Assembly (NCBI RefSeq): GCF_009733815.1
Contig: NZ_WNXY01000003.1
Location: forward strand, 124,001-188,000
Origin: Pseudactinotalea suaedae
GTDB taxonomy: Bacteria; Actinomycetota; Actinomycetes; Actinomycetales; Beutenbergiaceae
Length of the DNA stretch: 64,000 nucleotides
Reading direction: 5' to 3'
The notes under the pieces are model-generated. The model was not told the origin of the DNA. It did not search any database and saw nothing but the letters and a program-made list of their open reading frames with translations. This document shows positions 16,907-26,516 of this stretch, one piece after another. Each line of letters opens with the position of its first letter. Positions within the stretch are counted from its first letter, which is position 1. The position numbers and the translations under genes are program-made.

Positions 16907-17581
16907 TCACGCGGGGCGGGGAACCGACGCCAGCTCGGACTGCCCCAGCCAGCGTGGCAGCTCGCGGCGCACCAGGGAGGGGCCGTCGACGACGACCTCG
17001 CCCGAGCGCAGCGCCTCCGGCCACGACCGGTCACCGCGCCAGACCTGCACCAGCGAGCGCAGCCCGGTGCTGACACCGGCTGTGACCTCGAAGCCGGGAT
17101 CGAAGTCGCAGATGTCGACCTCGCCGCCGTTGACCACGATCCACCACCGGGCGCTCGTGGGCGTCACGTCGGTGAACCGCAGAGCCAGCACCGTCCGCGC
17201 TCGCGGCCACTCCTGCACCGGCAGCTTGCGCTTCATGTCCCACATCAGCAGGTGCGGGTCGAGGTCCTCCTCGCCCAGCTCACCGATCCAGCGCAGCCCC
17301 CAGGTGCCCAGCGCCTCGACCACTCCCGCCAGCTCACGCCCGCTCTGACTGAGCACGTACGAGGACCGGCCGCCCTCGTCGCGGCGCTGGACCACGCCGA
17401 CACGCTCGAGGCTGCGCAACCGTTTCGCGAGCAGCGCCGGCGACATCTTCGGCACACCGCGGCGCAGCTCGTTGAAGTGCGTGCTGCCGTAGAGCAGCTC
17501 ACGGACCACGAGCAGCGTCCACCGCTCGTCGAGCACCTCCATGGCCTTCGCCACGGGGCAGAACTGACCGTACGTCGCCAT
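16907..17581 (-). CDS. HxlR-family transcriptional regulator with C-terminal extension
   Basis: 224 residues. Residues 1-95 are a winged-helix HxlR domain (YGQFCPVAKAMEVLDERWTLLVVRELL) with the conserved Cys near the N-terminus that is redox-sensitive in some members. Residues 100-224 add a domain of the SCP2-like/ligand-binding type seen in long HxlR proteins. The ATG at 17581 is preferred because GAGGAGG precedes it. It is divergent from the methyltransferase at 17726, its likely target. Confidence 0.85.
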   Translation of the reverse strand: MATYGQFCPVAKAMEVLDERWTLLVVRELLYGSTHFNELRRGVPKMSPALLAKRLRSLERVGVVQRRDEGGRSSYVLSQSGRELAGVVEALGTWGLRWIGELGEEDLDPHLLMWDMKRKLPVQEWPRARTVLALRFTDVTPTSARWWIVVNGGEVDICDFDPGFEVTAGVSTGLRSLVQVWRGDRSWPEALRSGEVVVDGPSLVRRELPRWLGQSELASVPRPA

Positions 17582-17725
17582 GACCGGCCTCCTCGGCTCC
17601 ATTGAAGACCTCCTACGGGCGCAGCACCAGTACAGATCGTGAACCGCCGCTGGTTCAGATTCGTCACTGGTGGCCACCCACGGGCGCGCGGATGCTGGCA
17701 GCACCCCCGACAATCAGGAGCCCTC

Positions 17726-18562
17726 ATGAGCACCACCTCGACCCCGTCCACGTTCGACCTCAGGCCCGAGCTGAAGGACCGGCACCGCCGCATGTGGGCG
17801 CTCGGCGACTACGCCGCCGTCGCCGACCAGGTGATCCCGGCGCTCGGACGGGTCGTCGCCGACGCGACCGGCGCCTCCCCGGGTCACCGGGTGCTGGACG
17901 TCGCCGCCGGCTCGGGCAACGCCTCGCTGCCCGCGGCACGTGCCGGCGCGGACGTCGTCGCTCTGGACCTGACCCCGGAGCTGCTCACGATCGGCGAGCG
18001 GGCCGCCGCGGATGAGGGGCTCGCCATCACCTGGCGGCAGGGCGACGCCGAGTCGCTGCCGTTCCAGGACGCCGAGTTCGACGCCGTGATGTCGTGCGTC
18101 GGCGTGATGTTCGCGCCGGACCATCAGCGGTGCGCCGAGGAGATGCTGCGCGTGCTGCGCCCGGGCGGCACCCTCACCCTGGCCAGCTGGACGCCGGAGG
18201 GTTTCGTCGGGCAGATGTTCGCGGCGATGAAGCCGTACGTGCCCGCACCTCCCGCCGGCTTCCAGCCGCCCCCGCTGTGGGGCACGGAGGCCCACGTGCG
18301 CGGGTTGCTCGGCGACCGCGTCGAGGACGTCCACGCGACCCGTGCTCGCCTGCCTGTCGGCGCCTTCGCCGACGCCGGCCAGTTCCTCGACTTCTTCCGT
18401 GCCCGGTACGGCCCGACCGTCGCCGCCTATGCGGGCCTCGCGCAGACGCCGGACCGCGCCGCCGCGCTGGACGCCGACCTGCTCGCCCTGGCCCGCGACC
18501 ACGACCTGGGAGGCGGCCGGATGGAGTGGGAGTACCTGCTCGTCACAGCGCGGCGCCGCTGA
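17726..18562 (+). CDS. Class I SAM-dependent methyltransferase
   Basis: 278 residues. Motif I reads VLDVAAGSGNASLPAA, with DLTPELL as the acidic SAM-ribose loop, and AEFDAVMSCVGVMFAPDHQ follows as motif II; LRVLRPGGTLTLASW is the post-II motif. The family resembles UbiE/Methyltransf_11 proteins. CAGGAG precedes the ATG. The substrate is unknown. It is divergently paired with the HxlR regulator and not linked to a biosynthetic cluster. Confidence 0.85.
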   Translation: MSTTSTPSTFDLRPELKDRHRRMWALGDYAAVADQVIPALGRVVADATGASPGHRVLDVAAGSGNASLPAARAGADVVALDLTPELLTIGERAAADEGLAITWRQGDAESLPFQDAEFDAVMSCVGVMFAPDHQRCAEEMLRVLRPGGTLTLASWTPEGFVGQMFAAMKPYVPAPPAGFQPPPLWGTEAHVRGLLGDRVEDVHATRARLPVGAFADAGQFLDFFRARYGPTVAAYAGLAQTPDRAAALDADLLALARDHDLGGGRMEWEYLLVTARRR

Positions 18563-18615
18563 CGCGGATGAGCCTCCTCTAGCCTGGTCTCCCCACGAGC
18601 TCGGAGGTTGATCGC

Positions 18616-18906
18616 ATGTCGTTCCAGGCCTACCTCGACGCGGTCGAGAAGAAGATCGGGATGACGCCCCGCGAGCTGATCACGCTGGCCCACGAGCGCG
18701 GTTTCGACGCGTCCACCAAGGCCGGGCCGATCCTCGCCTGGCTCAAGGAGGACTACGACCTGGGCCGCGGCCACGGCATGGCGATCGTGCACGTCATCAC
18801 CAAGGGTGACGTCATCTCCGACAAGCACGTCGGCAGCGGTGGCACGCACGCCGACCCCTCGAACCGCCTCTGGCTCGACGGGGCGGCGACCAACCCGAAC
18901 CCCTAA
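18616..18906 (+). CDS. DUF4287 family protein
   Basis: 96 residues. MSFQAYLDAVEKKIGMTPRE and DLGRGHGMAIVHVI are the hallmark segments of this short family of unknown function, often adjacent to DUF5655 or found alone in actinobacteria. GGAG precedes the ATG. Its 3' end overlaps the convergent flavin-oxidase gene by four bases. Confidence 0.85.
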   Translation: MSFQAYLDAVEKKIGMTPRELITLAHERGFDASTKAGPILAWLKEDYDLGRGHGMAIVHVITKGDVISDKHVGSGGTHADPSNRLWLDGAATNPNP

Positions 18907-19577
18907 CGAGCGAGGTGCTGCACGCGGCGCCGGATGTCGCCGGGGACCGCGGCGGCCGCGTCGGGCGAGGTGCGCGGCTCCTCGGCGACCCGGCGTATCG
19001 GGATCACCCCGGCCCAGACGGCCGGATCGACGTCAGCAGGGTCGTCCACGGGGCCCTCCGCGCGCACCTTCATCGACGCCTCGCGCAGCGGCACGGCGAG
19101 GACCGCCGTGGCGGCGAGCTCCCTGCGGGTGCTCGCGCGCAGCGTCGCGGACCTGCCGGGGATCATGTGGTCGACCGTGAGGTCGAGCGCTCGCGCCCTC
19201 TCCTCGGGATCGGTCACCACCCTCGCCTCACCGATCACGACGGCGGAGCGGTAGTTCATCGAGTGGTGGAACCCTGAGCGGGCCGCCACCAGGCCGTCGA
19301 CCTCGGTGACGGTGACGCACACGGTGCGCCCGTGCGCGCTGGTGAGCCAGCGCGCGGCGACGGACCCGTGGATGTAGAGGGTGCCGCCGTCGTCAGGTCC
19401 GGTCACGTCGGTCGCGAACGCGACCGGGAGCACGAGCGGGTGCTCACCGACGTCCACGCCCAGATGCGCGATCAGCGCCTCCTCCAGGAACTGGTGCAGC
19501 TCGTCGCGGTCGTCGCGGGCGCGCTTCTTCCCGCGCACGATCGTGGTGCGCGCCGTGGGCGAGAGCGTCGTGGTCAT
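18903..19577 (-). CDS. Pyridoxamine 5'-phosphate oxidase-like flavoprotein
   Basis: 224 residues of the split-barrel flavin-binding (FlaRed/PNPOx-like) type: IHGSVAARWL, GFHHSMNYRSAVVIGEARVV and the SMKVRAEGPVDD segment are typical. Such proteins use FMN or F420 and their substrates are rarely known. It is divergent from the MocR regulator at 19655, a recurring pairing that suggests vitamin B6-responsive control. Its stop codon overlaps the convergent DUF4287 gene. Confidence 0.85.
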   Translation of the reverse strand: MTTTLSPTARTTIVRGKKRARDDRDELHQFLEEALIAHLGVDVGEHPLVLPVAFATDVTGPDDGGTLYIHGSVAARWLTSAHGRTVCVTVTEVDGLVAARSGFHHSMNYRSAVVIGEARVVTDPEERARALDLTVDHMIPGRSATLRASTRRELAATAVLAVPLREASMKVRAEGPVDDPADVDPAVWAGVIPIRRVAEEPRTSPDAAAAVPGDIRRRVQHLAR

Positions 19578-19593
19578 GGCACCAGGCTCTCCG

Positions 19594-19647
19594 CCCAGTG
19601 GCCTGCGTGCAACGGCCAATAGCCGTACAGTTGGACAGGCCACTGGG
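19594..19647. promoter_or_regulatory. MocR control region with nested inverted repeats
   Basis: A perfect 12-base inverted repeat, CCCAGTGGCCTG (19594-19605) and CAGGCCACTGGG (19636-19647), encloses a smaller one, ACGGC-5 nt-GCCGT (19612-19626), centred near the middle of the 77-base gap between the divergent flavin-oxidase and MocR genes. The right arm ends just before the MocR ribosome-binding site, so binding could repress MocR and control the oxidase gene. Confidence 0.7.
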
Positions 19648-19654
19648 AGGTGAC

Positions 19655-20995
19655 ATGGGGACGTTGCCCATCGCGCTCGACCGGTCGTCCGGCACCCCGC
19701 TCAGCGCGCAGCTGAGCGCACAGATCCGCGACCGGATCCTCGAGGAGACGCTGCGCGAGGGCGACCGGCTGCCGAGCACCCGAGCGCTGTCGACCGAGCT
19801 GGGCACGGCGCGTTCGGTCGTCGAGCAGGCGTACTCGCAGCTGGTGGCAGAAGGCTGGCTGGTCGGGCGGCACGGCTCCGGCACGTTCGCCGCCTCCCCC
19901 GGGCTGCCGCGCTCGACCGCGCCGGCGCCCACGCGCCGGAGCGCGGCCCCAGCCCCTGTGCTGCTCGACGCCGGCACGCCCTTCATCGACCCTCGGCACG
20001 CGGCTGGCTGGCGCCGTGCGTGGCGCGAGGTCTCGACCGCGACACCGCCACGCGGCTACGACGACCCCCGCGGCATCCCCGAGCTGCGCCGCCTGCTCGC
20101 GGACCGCATCGCCCACACCCGAGGCCTGCGCTGCGACCCCGAGCAGGTCGTCGTCACCGGCGGCACCACGGACGGCCTGCGGCAGCTGCTGGGGGCGCTG
20201 CCACCGGGTGCGATCGGCGTCGAGGACCCGGGGTACCGCTCGGCGGTCGCCACCGCGCAGCTGGCGGGCCGCCGGGTCCGCGACCTGCCGGCGGCGGACC
20301 CCGGCGGCTGGGACCTCAGCGGGCTCGCCGCCGCGTACACCACACCCGCCCACCAGCACCCGCTCGGCCACGTGATGGCTGCCTCGCAGCGGCTCGACCT
20401 GCTCGAGCAGGCACGACGCTCGGGCACTCTGATCATCGAGGACGACTACGACTCGGAGTTCCGCTACGACGTCGCCCCGATCCCCGCGCTCGCCTCGCTC
20501 GCGCCGGAGCAGGTGGGCTACCTGGGCACCGCCGCGAAGTCGGTGGGGCCGAGCATGCGGGTCGGGTGGTTGGTTGCGCCTGCCGACCTGACCGACAGAG
20601 TCAACGCCCGGCGCCTCGCGACCCACGACGCCGTGCCGTGGCCCGTGCAGCGCGCGTTCGTCGCGCTGATCCGCGACGGCTACCTCGATCGCGTGATCCG
20701 CAGCGCCCGCCGCGTCTACGCCGAGCGGGCGCACCAGGTGAGCGAGATCCTCTCGCCGTACGCGACGCCGTCGACCCCCTGGCCGGCCGGGATGTACACG
20801 ACCTGGTTGCTGCCGCACGAGGACGCGCTCCGCGCGCGCGACGCCGCGCTGGCCGCCGGGTATCGGGTGAACCTGCTGGCCGACTACTGCCGCTCGGCCG
20901 AGCTCACCGGGCTGCTGGTGGGCGTCGGGGGCGTCACCGACGCCCAGCTCGGCGAGGCCCTCGCCGCGCTGGTGGCCGGCCTCACTCGCCGGTGA
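19655..20995 (+). CDS. MocR/PdxR-subfamily GntR regulator with aminotransferase-like domain
   Basis: 446 residues. Residues 1-75 are a GntR winged helix (TPLSAQLSAQIRDRILEETLREGDRLPSTRALS). Residues 110-446 are a class I aminotransferase fold with DDYDSEFRYD and the PLP lysine in GTAAKSVGPSMRVGW. Members sense pyridoxal phosphate. GGGAGG precedes the ATG at 19655. It is divergent from a PNPOx-like gene and overlaps the convergent DinB gene by 14 bases. Confidence 0.93.
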   Translation: MGTLPIALDRSSGTPLSAQLSAQIRDRILEETLREGDRLPSTRALSTELGTARSVVEQAYSQLVAEGWLVGRHGSGTFAASPGLPRSTAPAPTRRSAAPAPVLLDAGTPFIDPRHAAGWRRAWREVSTATPPRGYDDPRGIPELRRLLADRIAHTRGLRCDPEQVVVTGGTTDGLRQLLGALPPGAIGVEDPGYRSAVATAQLAGRRVRDLPAADPGGWDLSGLAAAYTTPAHQHPLGHVMAASQRLDLLEQARRSGTLIIEDDYDSEFRYDVAPIPALASLAPEQVGYLGTAAKSVGPSMRVGWLVAPADLTDRVNARRLATHDAVPWPVQRAFVALIRDGYLDRVIRSARRVYAERAHQVSEILSPYATPSTPWPAGMYTTWLLPHEDALRARDAALAAGYRVNLLADYCRSAELTGLLVGVGGVTDAQLGEALAALVAGLTRR

Positions 20996-21506
20996 GCCCG
21001 TCGATCGACTCGCGCAGCAGGTCCGCGTGCCCGGCGTGGCGGGCGTACTCCTCGATCATGTGGACCAGCACCCAGCGGACGTTCACCGAGGCCGGCGATC
21101 GGCGCTCGACGGTGTCGAGGCCGCCCTCGGCCAGCACCTCGCGCAGGTGCGTCCGGGACTGCTCGACGGCGGAGCGCCAGCGCTCCCGGACGGTCGCCTC
21201 GTCGAGGTGATCGGCGATGTGCCAGTCCCAGTCCGGGTCGGCGTCCCAGTCGACGGTGTCCCAGGGCGGCGCCGGCTCCAGACCGCGCAGGCGGTGACCG
21301 AACCAGAAGTCCTCGACGAAGGCCAGGTGGTGCAGCATGCCGCCGAGGCTGATGCTCGACGGCGGGTGCCTGCGGCGCAGCTCCTGCTCACCAAGCCCGT
21401 CGGTCTTCCAGGCCAGCGTCGCACGGAGGAACTCGAGAAACCCCACCAGCGTCTCGAGCTCGCCGCCCAGACCGCCCGGCTCGGGACGCCCCTGCTCGTC
21501 GGTCAC
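20982..21506 (-). CDS. DinB/DUF664 family protein
   Basis: 174 residues forming a four-helix DinB-like bundle. LGGMLHHLAFVEDFWFGHRL and HMIEEYARHAGHADLLRESIDG carry the histidines that bind metal in this family, here of the DUF664 type. Some relatives are mycothiol- or bacillithiol-dependent transferases; the exact reaction is unknown. Its ATG overlaps the LacI stop codon (ATGA), so the two are co-translated, and its 3' end overlaps the MocR gene. Confidence 0.85.
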   Translation of the reverse strand: MTDEQGRPEPGGLGGELETLVGFLEFLRATLAWKTDGLGEQELRRRHPPSSISLGGMLHHLAFVEDFWFGHRLRGLEPAPPWDTVDWDADPDWDWHIADHLDEATVRERWRSAVEQSRTHLREVLAEGGLDTVERRSPASVNVRWVLVHMIEEYARHAGHADLLRESIDGLTGE

Positions 21507-22531
21507 CGTGCCGTGCGCGGCGCCGCGGTCGAGGCGCGCTCCACGATCTGCACCGGCAGCCGCCGCGGCAGCGCGGCACCGCCGGCGATCACCTCGACCA
21601 GCGCACCGAGCGCCGCGGCACCCAGCGCACGCAGGTCCTGCCGGACCGTGGTGAGCGGCGGGTAGAAGTTGGCCGCACCCTCGAGGTCGTCGAACCCGAT
21701 CACGGAGACGTCCTCGGGGACCCGCACCCCGGCCTCGGCGAACGCGCGCAGCACCCCGAGCGCGGCGAGGTCGTTGCCGGCGAACACGGCGGTGGGCAGA
21801 TCCTCCAGCAACGACCGACCCAGCTCGTAGCCGCGCTCGGAGCTCCAGTCGCCCGCGAGGTCCGGCCGCGGCGTCACGCCTGCCTCGGCGAGCGCCGCGT
21901 GCCAGCCCTCGATGCGGGCGGCCGCGTCGAACCAGTCGGTCGGGCCGCTGAGGTGCACGACGTCGGTGTGCCCCAGCCCGAGCAGGTGCTCGGCGGCCAG
22001 CCGGGCGCCCGCGCGCTGGTCGACGCTGATGGTGGGGACGCCGTCGGGAGGGTCCCAGGCCGAGACCACGAGCACCGGCACCTGGGCGCCCAGCGCCTGG
22101 GCGATCTCGGCGACGCCGAGGGTCGGCGCGATCGCCACCACGCCCTCGACCCCCTGCTCCACGAACGCGTCCGCGATCTCGCCGTGCAGATCGGGCTCCG
22201 GCTCCGGCGCGATCGCGACCGTCACGAAGTACCCGGCCGCGCGCGCAGCCTGCTCCAGCGCGCCGAGCGTGCCGGCCGGTCCCGAGCGGGAGGAGCCGCT
22301 GGCGACGATCCCGATCAGCCCCGAGCGCCGGGTCACCAGCGCCCGCGCGGACAGGTTGCGCCGGTACCCGAGCTGCTCGATGGCGGCGAGCACCCGCTCC
22401 CGCGTCGCGGGCCGCACCGAGGTGTGGTCGTTGAGCACGCGCGAGACGGTCTGGTGCGAGACGCCGGCCAGCCGCGCGACGTCGGTCATGCCGGGGCGGC
22501 GGCCGTTCGTGCCGTTCTGTTCGCTGCTCAT
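21503..22531 (-). CDS. LacI-family transcriptional regulator
   Basis: 342 residues. The helix-turn-helix MTDVARLAGVSHQTVSRVLN (about 15-34) and hinge ALVTRRSGLIGIV precede a periplasmic-binding-protein-like effector domain with VIGFDDLEGAANFYPPLTTVRQD near the C-terminus. Such proteins repress sugar genes until a sugar binds. No sugar genes adjoin it; the araBDA operon (operator at 16843-16858) and the transporter at the left edge (dyad at 212-225) are possible targets. The ATG at 22531 lacks a clear ribosome-binding site, and a TAGTGT hexamer about 10 bases upstream hints at a leaderless message. Confidence 0.9.
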   Translation of the reverse strand: MSSEQNGTNGRRPGMTDVARLAGVSHQTVSRVLNDHTSVRPATRERVLAAIEQLGYRRNLSARALVTRRSGLIGIVASGSSRSGPAGTLGALEQAARAAGYFVTVAIAPEPEPDLHGEIADAFVEQGVEGVVAIAPTLGVAEIAQALGAQVPVLVVSAWDPPDGVPTISVDQRAGARLAAEHLLGLGHTDVVHLSGPTDWFDAAARIEGWHAALAEAGVTPRPDLAGDWSSERGYELGRSLLEDLPTAVFAGNDLAALGVLRAFAEAGVRVPEDVSVIGFDDLEGAANFYPPLTTVRQDLRALGAAALGALVEVIAGGAALPRRLPVQIVERASTAAPRTAR

Positions 22532-22615
22532 CGCGACGAACACTAGCGAGGCACCAGGCCGAACGCGCGGGAGGTGTCGCTCCACGCTCGAGAACCGCAC
22601 TACCGCGTTCGAGCG

Positions 22616-24286
<1,671 letters not shown>

Positions 24287-24289
24287 ACA

Positions 24290-24329
24290 GACCTGCCTTG
24301 GCGTCGAAGAGACGGGTTCGGGGCAGGTC
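24290..24329 (-). promoter_or_regulatory. Leader hairpin directly before the ABC-F start codon
   Basis: A perfect 8-bp inverted repeat, GACCTGCC (24290-24297) and GGCAGGTC (24322-24329), with a 24-base loop ends 4 bases before the ATG. On the transcript the proximal arm contains the only SD-like bases (AAGGCAGG), so pairing would hide the ribosome-binding site. Resistance ABC-F genes are often controlled by such leader structures. An in-frame GTG at 24337 opens a short upstream reading frame through the loop. Confidence 0.45.
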
Positions 24330-24421
24330 AGATCCACACGAGAGCCAGCGTACGGGCTGGTCGCAGGAGCACGAAGACCTTTTCGCGCGACGGGTGAACC
24401 GGCAGGCCCTCGGGTCGCTGC

Positions 24422-25048
24422 TCAGGCGGCGTCGGTGGCGAGCATCCGCTGCACCAGGGCGAGCTGGGCGTCACCCCACGTCCGAAGATCCTCGGCGGGG
24501 GCCTGATCGAGCTGCGCGAGGCTCCACTCGTCGAGCGTCTTCAGGGTCGCCACGACGAGGCGCAGCTGCAGGTCGGCGGGGAGGTCGTCGCGGACGGCAC
24601 CCGACGTGCGACCGTGGTCCAGCACCTCGCCGAGCCAGGTCTGGAGGTCGGCGAAGAAGGACTGCACGGCACCGCGTGGCTCGCTCGGAAGGCCGTCCAG
24701 GTAGACCAGCCGGCCCAGCGCGGCGAGCGAGGGATCGCTCGTGCTGACCTCGACCAGGTCGCGCAGCAGATCGCGAGCGGTCCTCCAGAAGTCGGCCGCG
24801 AACGCCTCGGGCGGCGGGACGGTCAACCGCTGCCCGACGTCCTCGCGGAGCGTGTCGACGACGAGGTCGAACAGCGCCTCCTTGGAGGGCACGAGGTGGT
24901 AGAAGGAGCTCTTGCTCATCCCGCAGGCGCGGACGATGCGGTTCAGCGACGCCTGCTCGTAGCCGCTGCGCGCGAACTCCTGCGCCGCCTCGCGCACCAG
25001 CAGGGCACGACGCTCGTCGGGGGTTCGCGTCGAGGCGGGCGGAGCCAT
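24422..25048 (-). CDS. TetR-family repressor
   Basis: 208 residues. The N-terminal helix-turn-helix is EFARSGYEQASLNRIVRACGMSKSSFYHLV; the rest is the helical ligand-binding domain. The ATG at 25048 has its RBS region inside the operator zone. It is divergent from the FAD monooxygenase at 25152, and the 103-base gap holds two near-identical palindromes (25068-25088, 25102-25123), so it most likely represses itself and the monooxygenase until a hydrophobic substrate binds. Confidence 0.92.
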   Translation of the reverse strand: MAPPASTRTPDERRALLVREAAQEFARSGYEQASLNRIVRACGMSKSSFYHLVPSKEALFDLVVDTLREDVGQRLTVPPPEAFAADFWRTARDLLRDLVEVSTSDPSLAALGRLVYLDGLPSEPRGAVQSFFADLQTWLGEVLDHGRTSGAVRDDLPADLQLRLVVATLKTLDEWSLAQLDQAPAEDLRTWGDAQLALVQRMLATDAA

Positions 25049-25067
25049 GGCGGTGAGTGTAACCGTC

Positions 25068-25123
25068 TGTGGACCACCCGGTCCAACAGGTGTTACGGTG
25101 TTGTTGGACCACGCGGTCCAACA
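25068..25123. promoter_or_regulatory. Twin TetR operators in the divergent gap
   Basis: A perfect palindrome with arms TGTTGGACC and GGTCCAACA and a 4-base spacer ACGC covers 25102-25123. A second copy, with spacer ACCC and a slightly altered left arm, covers 25068-25088. Their centres are 35 bp apart, and both are followed by CAGGT. This arrangement allows one dimer at each promoter. Confidence 0.8.
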
Positions 25124-25151
25124 GGTCGGTCGACGTGGAGGAGACGCGCGC

Positions 25152-26399
25152 ATGGCAGCACGAGCCCAGCCCCTCGAGACCCAGCTGGCGTCGGCGACCG
25201 GCGATCCGGTCCGGGTGCTGGTGGTCGGAGCCGGCGTGGCCGGGATGGCGGTCGCGCAGCTGCTGCGGCGGCAGGGATGGCATCCGGTCGTCGTCGACCG
25301 GGCGCGGGACGACCGCGCGGCCGGCTACATGCTGGCGCTGATGCCGATGGTCGACCCTCTCATCGACGATCTCGACGCCCGCGATCGGTATCTGGACGCG
25401 AGCGTCGAGCTCGGCCGCTACCGGTTCCGCTCGCACACCGGCCGCGAGATGCGCACAGACTCGATGGCCGGCGTCGTCGACCGATACGGGGACTACCGCG
25501 GCATCAGCCGCAGCAGTCTGCAGGACGTGCTGTGGGCGAACGGCGGCGACGTGACCTTCCAGACCACCGTGGCCGCGCTCGAGGAACGCCCCGAGGGCGT
25601 CCGGGTGACCCTGCGGAACGGTGAGGTCGAGAGCGACCACGAGTTCGATCTCGTGATCGTCGCCGACGGGATCCGCTCGACGACCCGCGATCTGGTCCCG
25701 GGCAGCGGGCCGCTCGACGTCGTGGACACCCGCTGGGGCGGATGGGTCGCCTGGGTCGATGCCGAGGATGACGACGAGCCCGATCTCGGTGACGAGATCT
25801 GGGGCGCGGGCTTCTTCCTCGGCACCTATCCGGTGCAGGGCCGCATCGGAGCGTTCCTCGGCGGTCCGGCCGAGGACCTGCAGTCCGGGCCACGGGAGTT
25901 CGTGCGAAAGGTGCGCGGCCGGCTCCGGACGACGAGCCCGCGCGTCGAGCGTGCGCTCGCCGCCGTCGCCGCCGAGCCCGACCCGTACTACTGGCCGCTC
26001 GACGACGTCCGCACCGCCCGCTGGACGACCGCACGCACCGTGCTGCTCGGGGACGCCGCCGCCGGCTTCCTCCCGACGGCCGGCATCGGCGCCGGCATGG
26101 CGATGGAGTCGGCGTGGGTGCTGGCACGCATGCTGGCGCACGCACCCGAGGTCGATCTCGCAGCGCTGCTCGCCGAGTACGAGCGCATCCAGAAGCCGCG
26201 CGTCGAGGCCGCGCAGAGCAACTCACGGGCGCTCGCCCGACTGATGTTCCGCCGCAGCCGCACGCTCGCGGTGGTCCGCGAGTGGGCGGCACGCGCTCTC
26301 AGCGTGACCGCGGCGCTCGGCCCGATCGTGCGCCTGCTCCAGGACCCGCCCGACCCCGAGCGGGCTGTCGCCGCGGCGCGGGTGCGTGCCGAGGGTTAG
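25152..26399 (+). CDS. FAD-dependent monooxygenase (aromatic hydroxylase type)
   Basis: 415 residues. The FAD-binding Rossmann motif is VLVVGAGVAGMAVAQLLRRQG (about 20-40), the DG motif is DLVIVADGIRSTTR, and the GD motif is VLLGDAAAGFLPTAGIGAGMAMESA: the three fingerprints of group A flavoprotein hydroxylases. It should hydroxylate or epoxidise an aromatic or other drug-like compound with NAD(P)H and O2. GGAGGAG precedes the ATG at 25152. Control by the divergent TetR repressor suggests substrate-induced detoxification. Confidence 0.9.
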   Translation: MAARAQPLETQLASATGDPVRVLVVGAGVAGMAVAQLLRRQGWHPVVVDRARDDRAAGYMLALMPMVDPLIDDLDARDRYLDASVELGRYRFRSHTGREMRTDSMAGVVDRYGDYRGISRSSLQDVLWANGGDVTFQTTVAALEERPEGVRVTLRNGEVESDHEFDLVIVADGIRSTTRDLVPGSGPLDVVDTRWGGWVAWVDAEDDDEPDLGDEIWGAGFFLGTYPVQGRIGAFLGGPAEDLQSGPREFVRKVRGRLRTTSPRVERALAAVAAEPDPYYWPLDDVRTARWTTARTVLLGDAAAGFLPTAGIGAGMAMESAWVLARMLAHAPEVDLAALLAEYERIQKPRVEAAQSNSRALARLMFRRSRTLAVVREWAARALSVTAALGPIVRLLQDPPDPERAVAAARVRAEG

Positions 26400-26430
26400 C
26401 GCACCTCTGCGTGCCGTCCCGGGCCATGCG

Positions 26431-26500
26431 ACAAAGCCGTCGCCAGATCGCTCGGAACCCGCTGTTCTCGCGGGAATCGGCGATCTGACGACGGCTTTGT
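26431..26500. terminator. Bidirectional terminator between monooxygenase and DEAD-box gene
   Basis: Arms of 20 bases (26431-26450, ACAAAGCCGTCG... and 26481-26500) match at 19 positions and flank an inner stem CCCGC/GCGGG. The outer ends give A-rich and T-rich flanks on both strands (ACAAAG / CTTTGT), suitable for ending both convergent transcripts. Confidence 0.85.
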
Positions 26501-26516
26501 TGCAGCCGGGGCGGGG

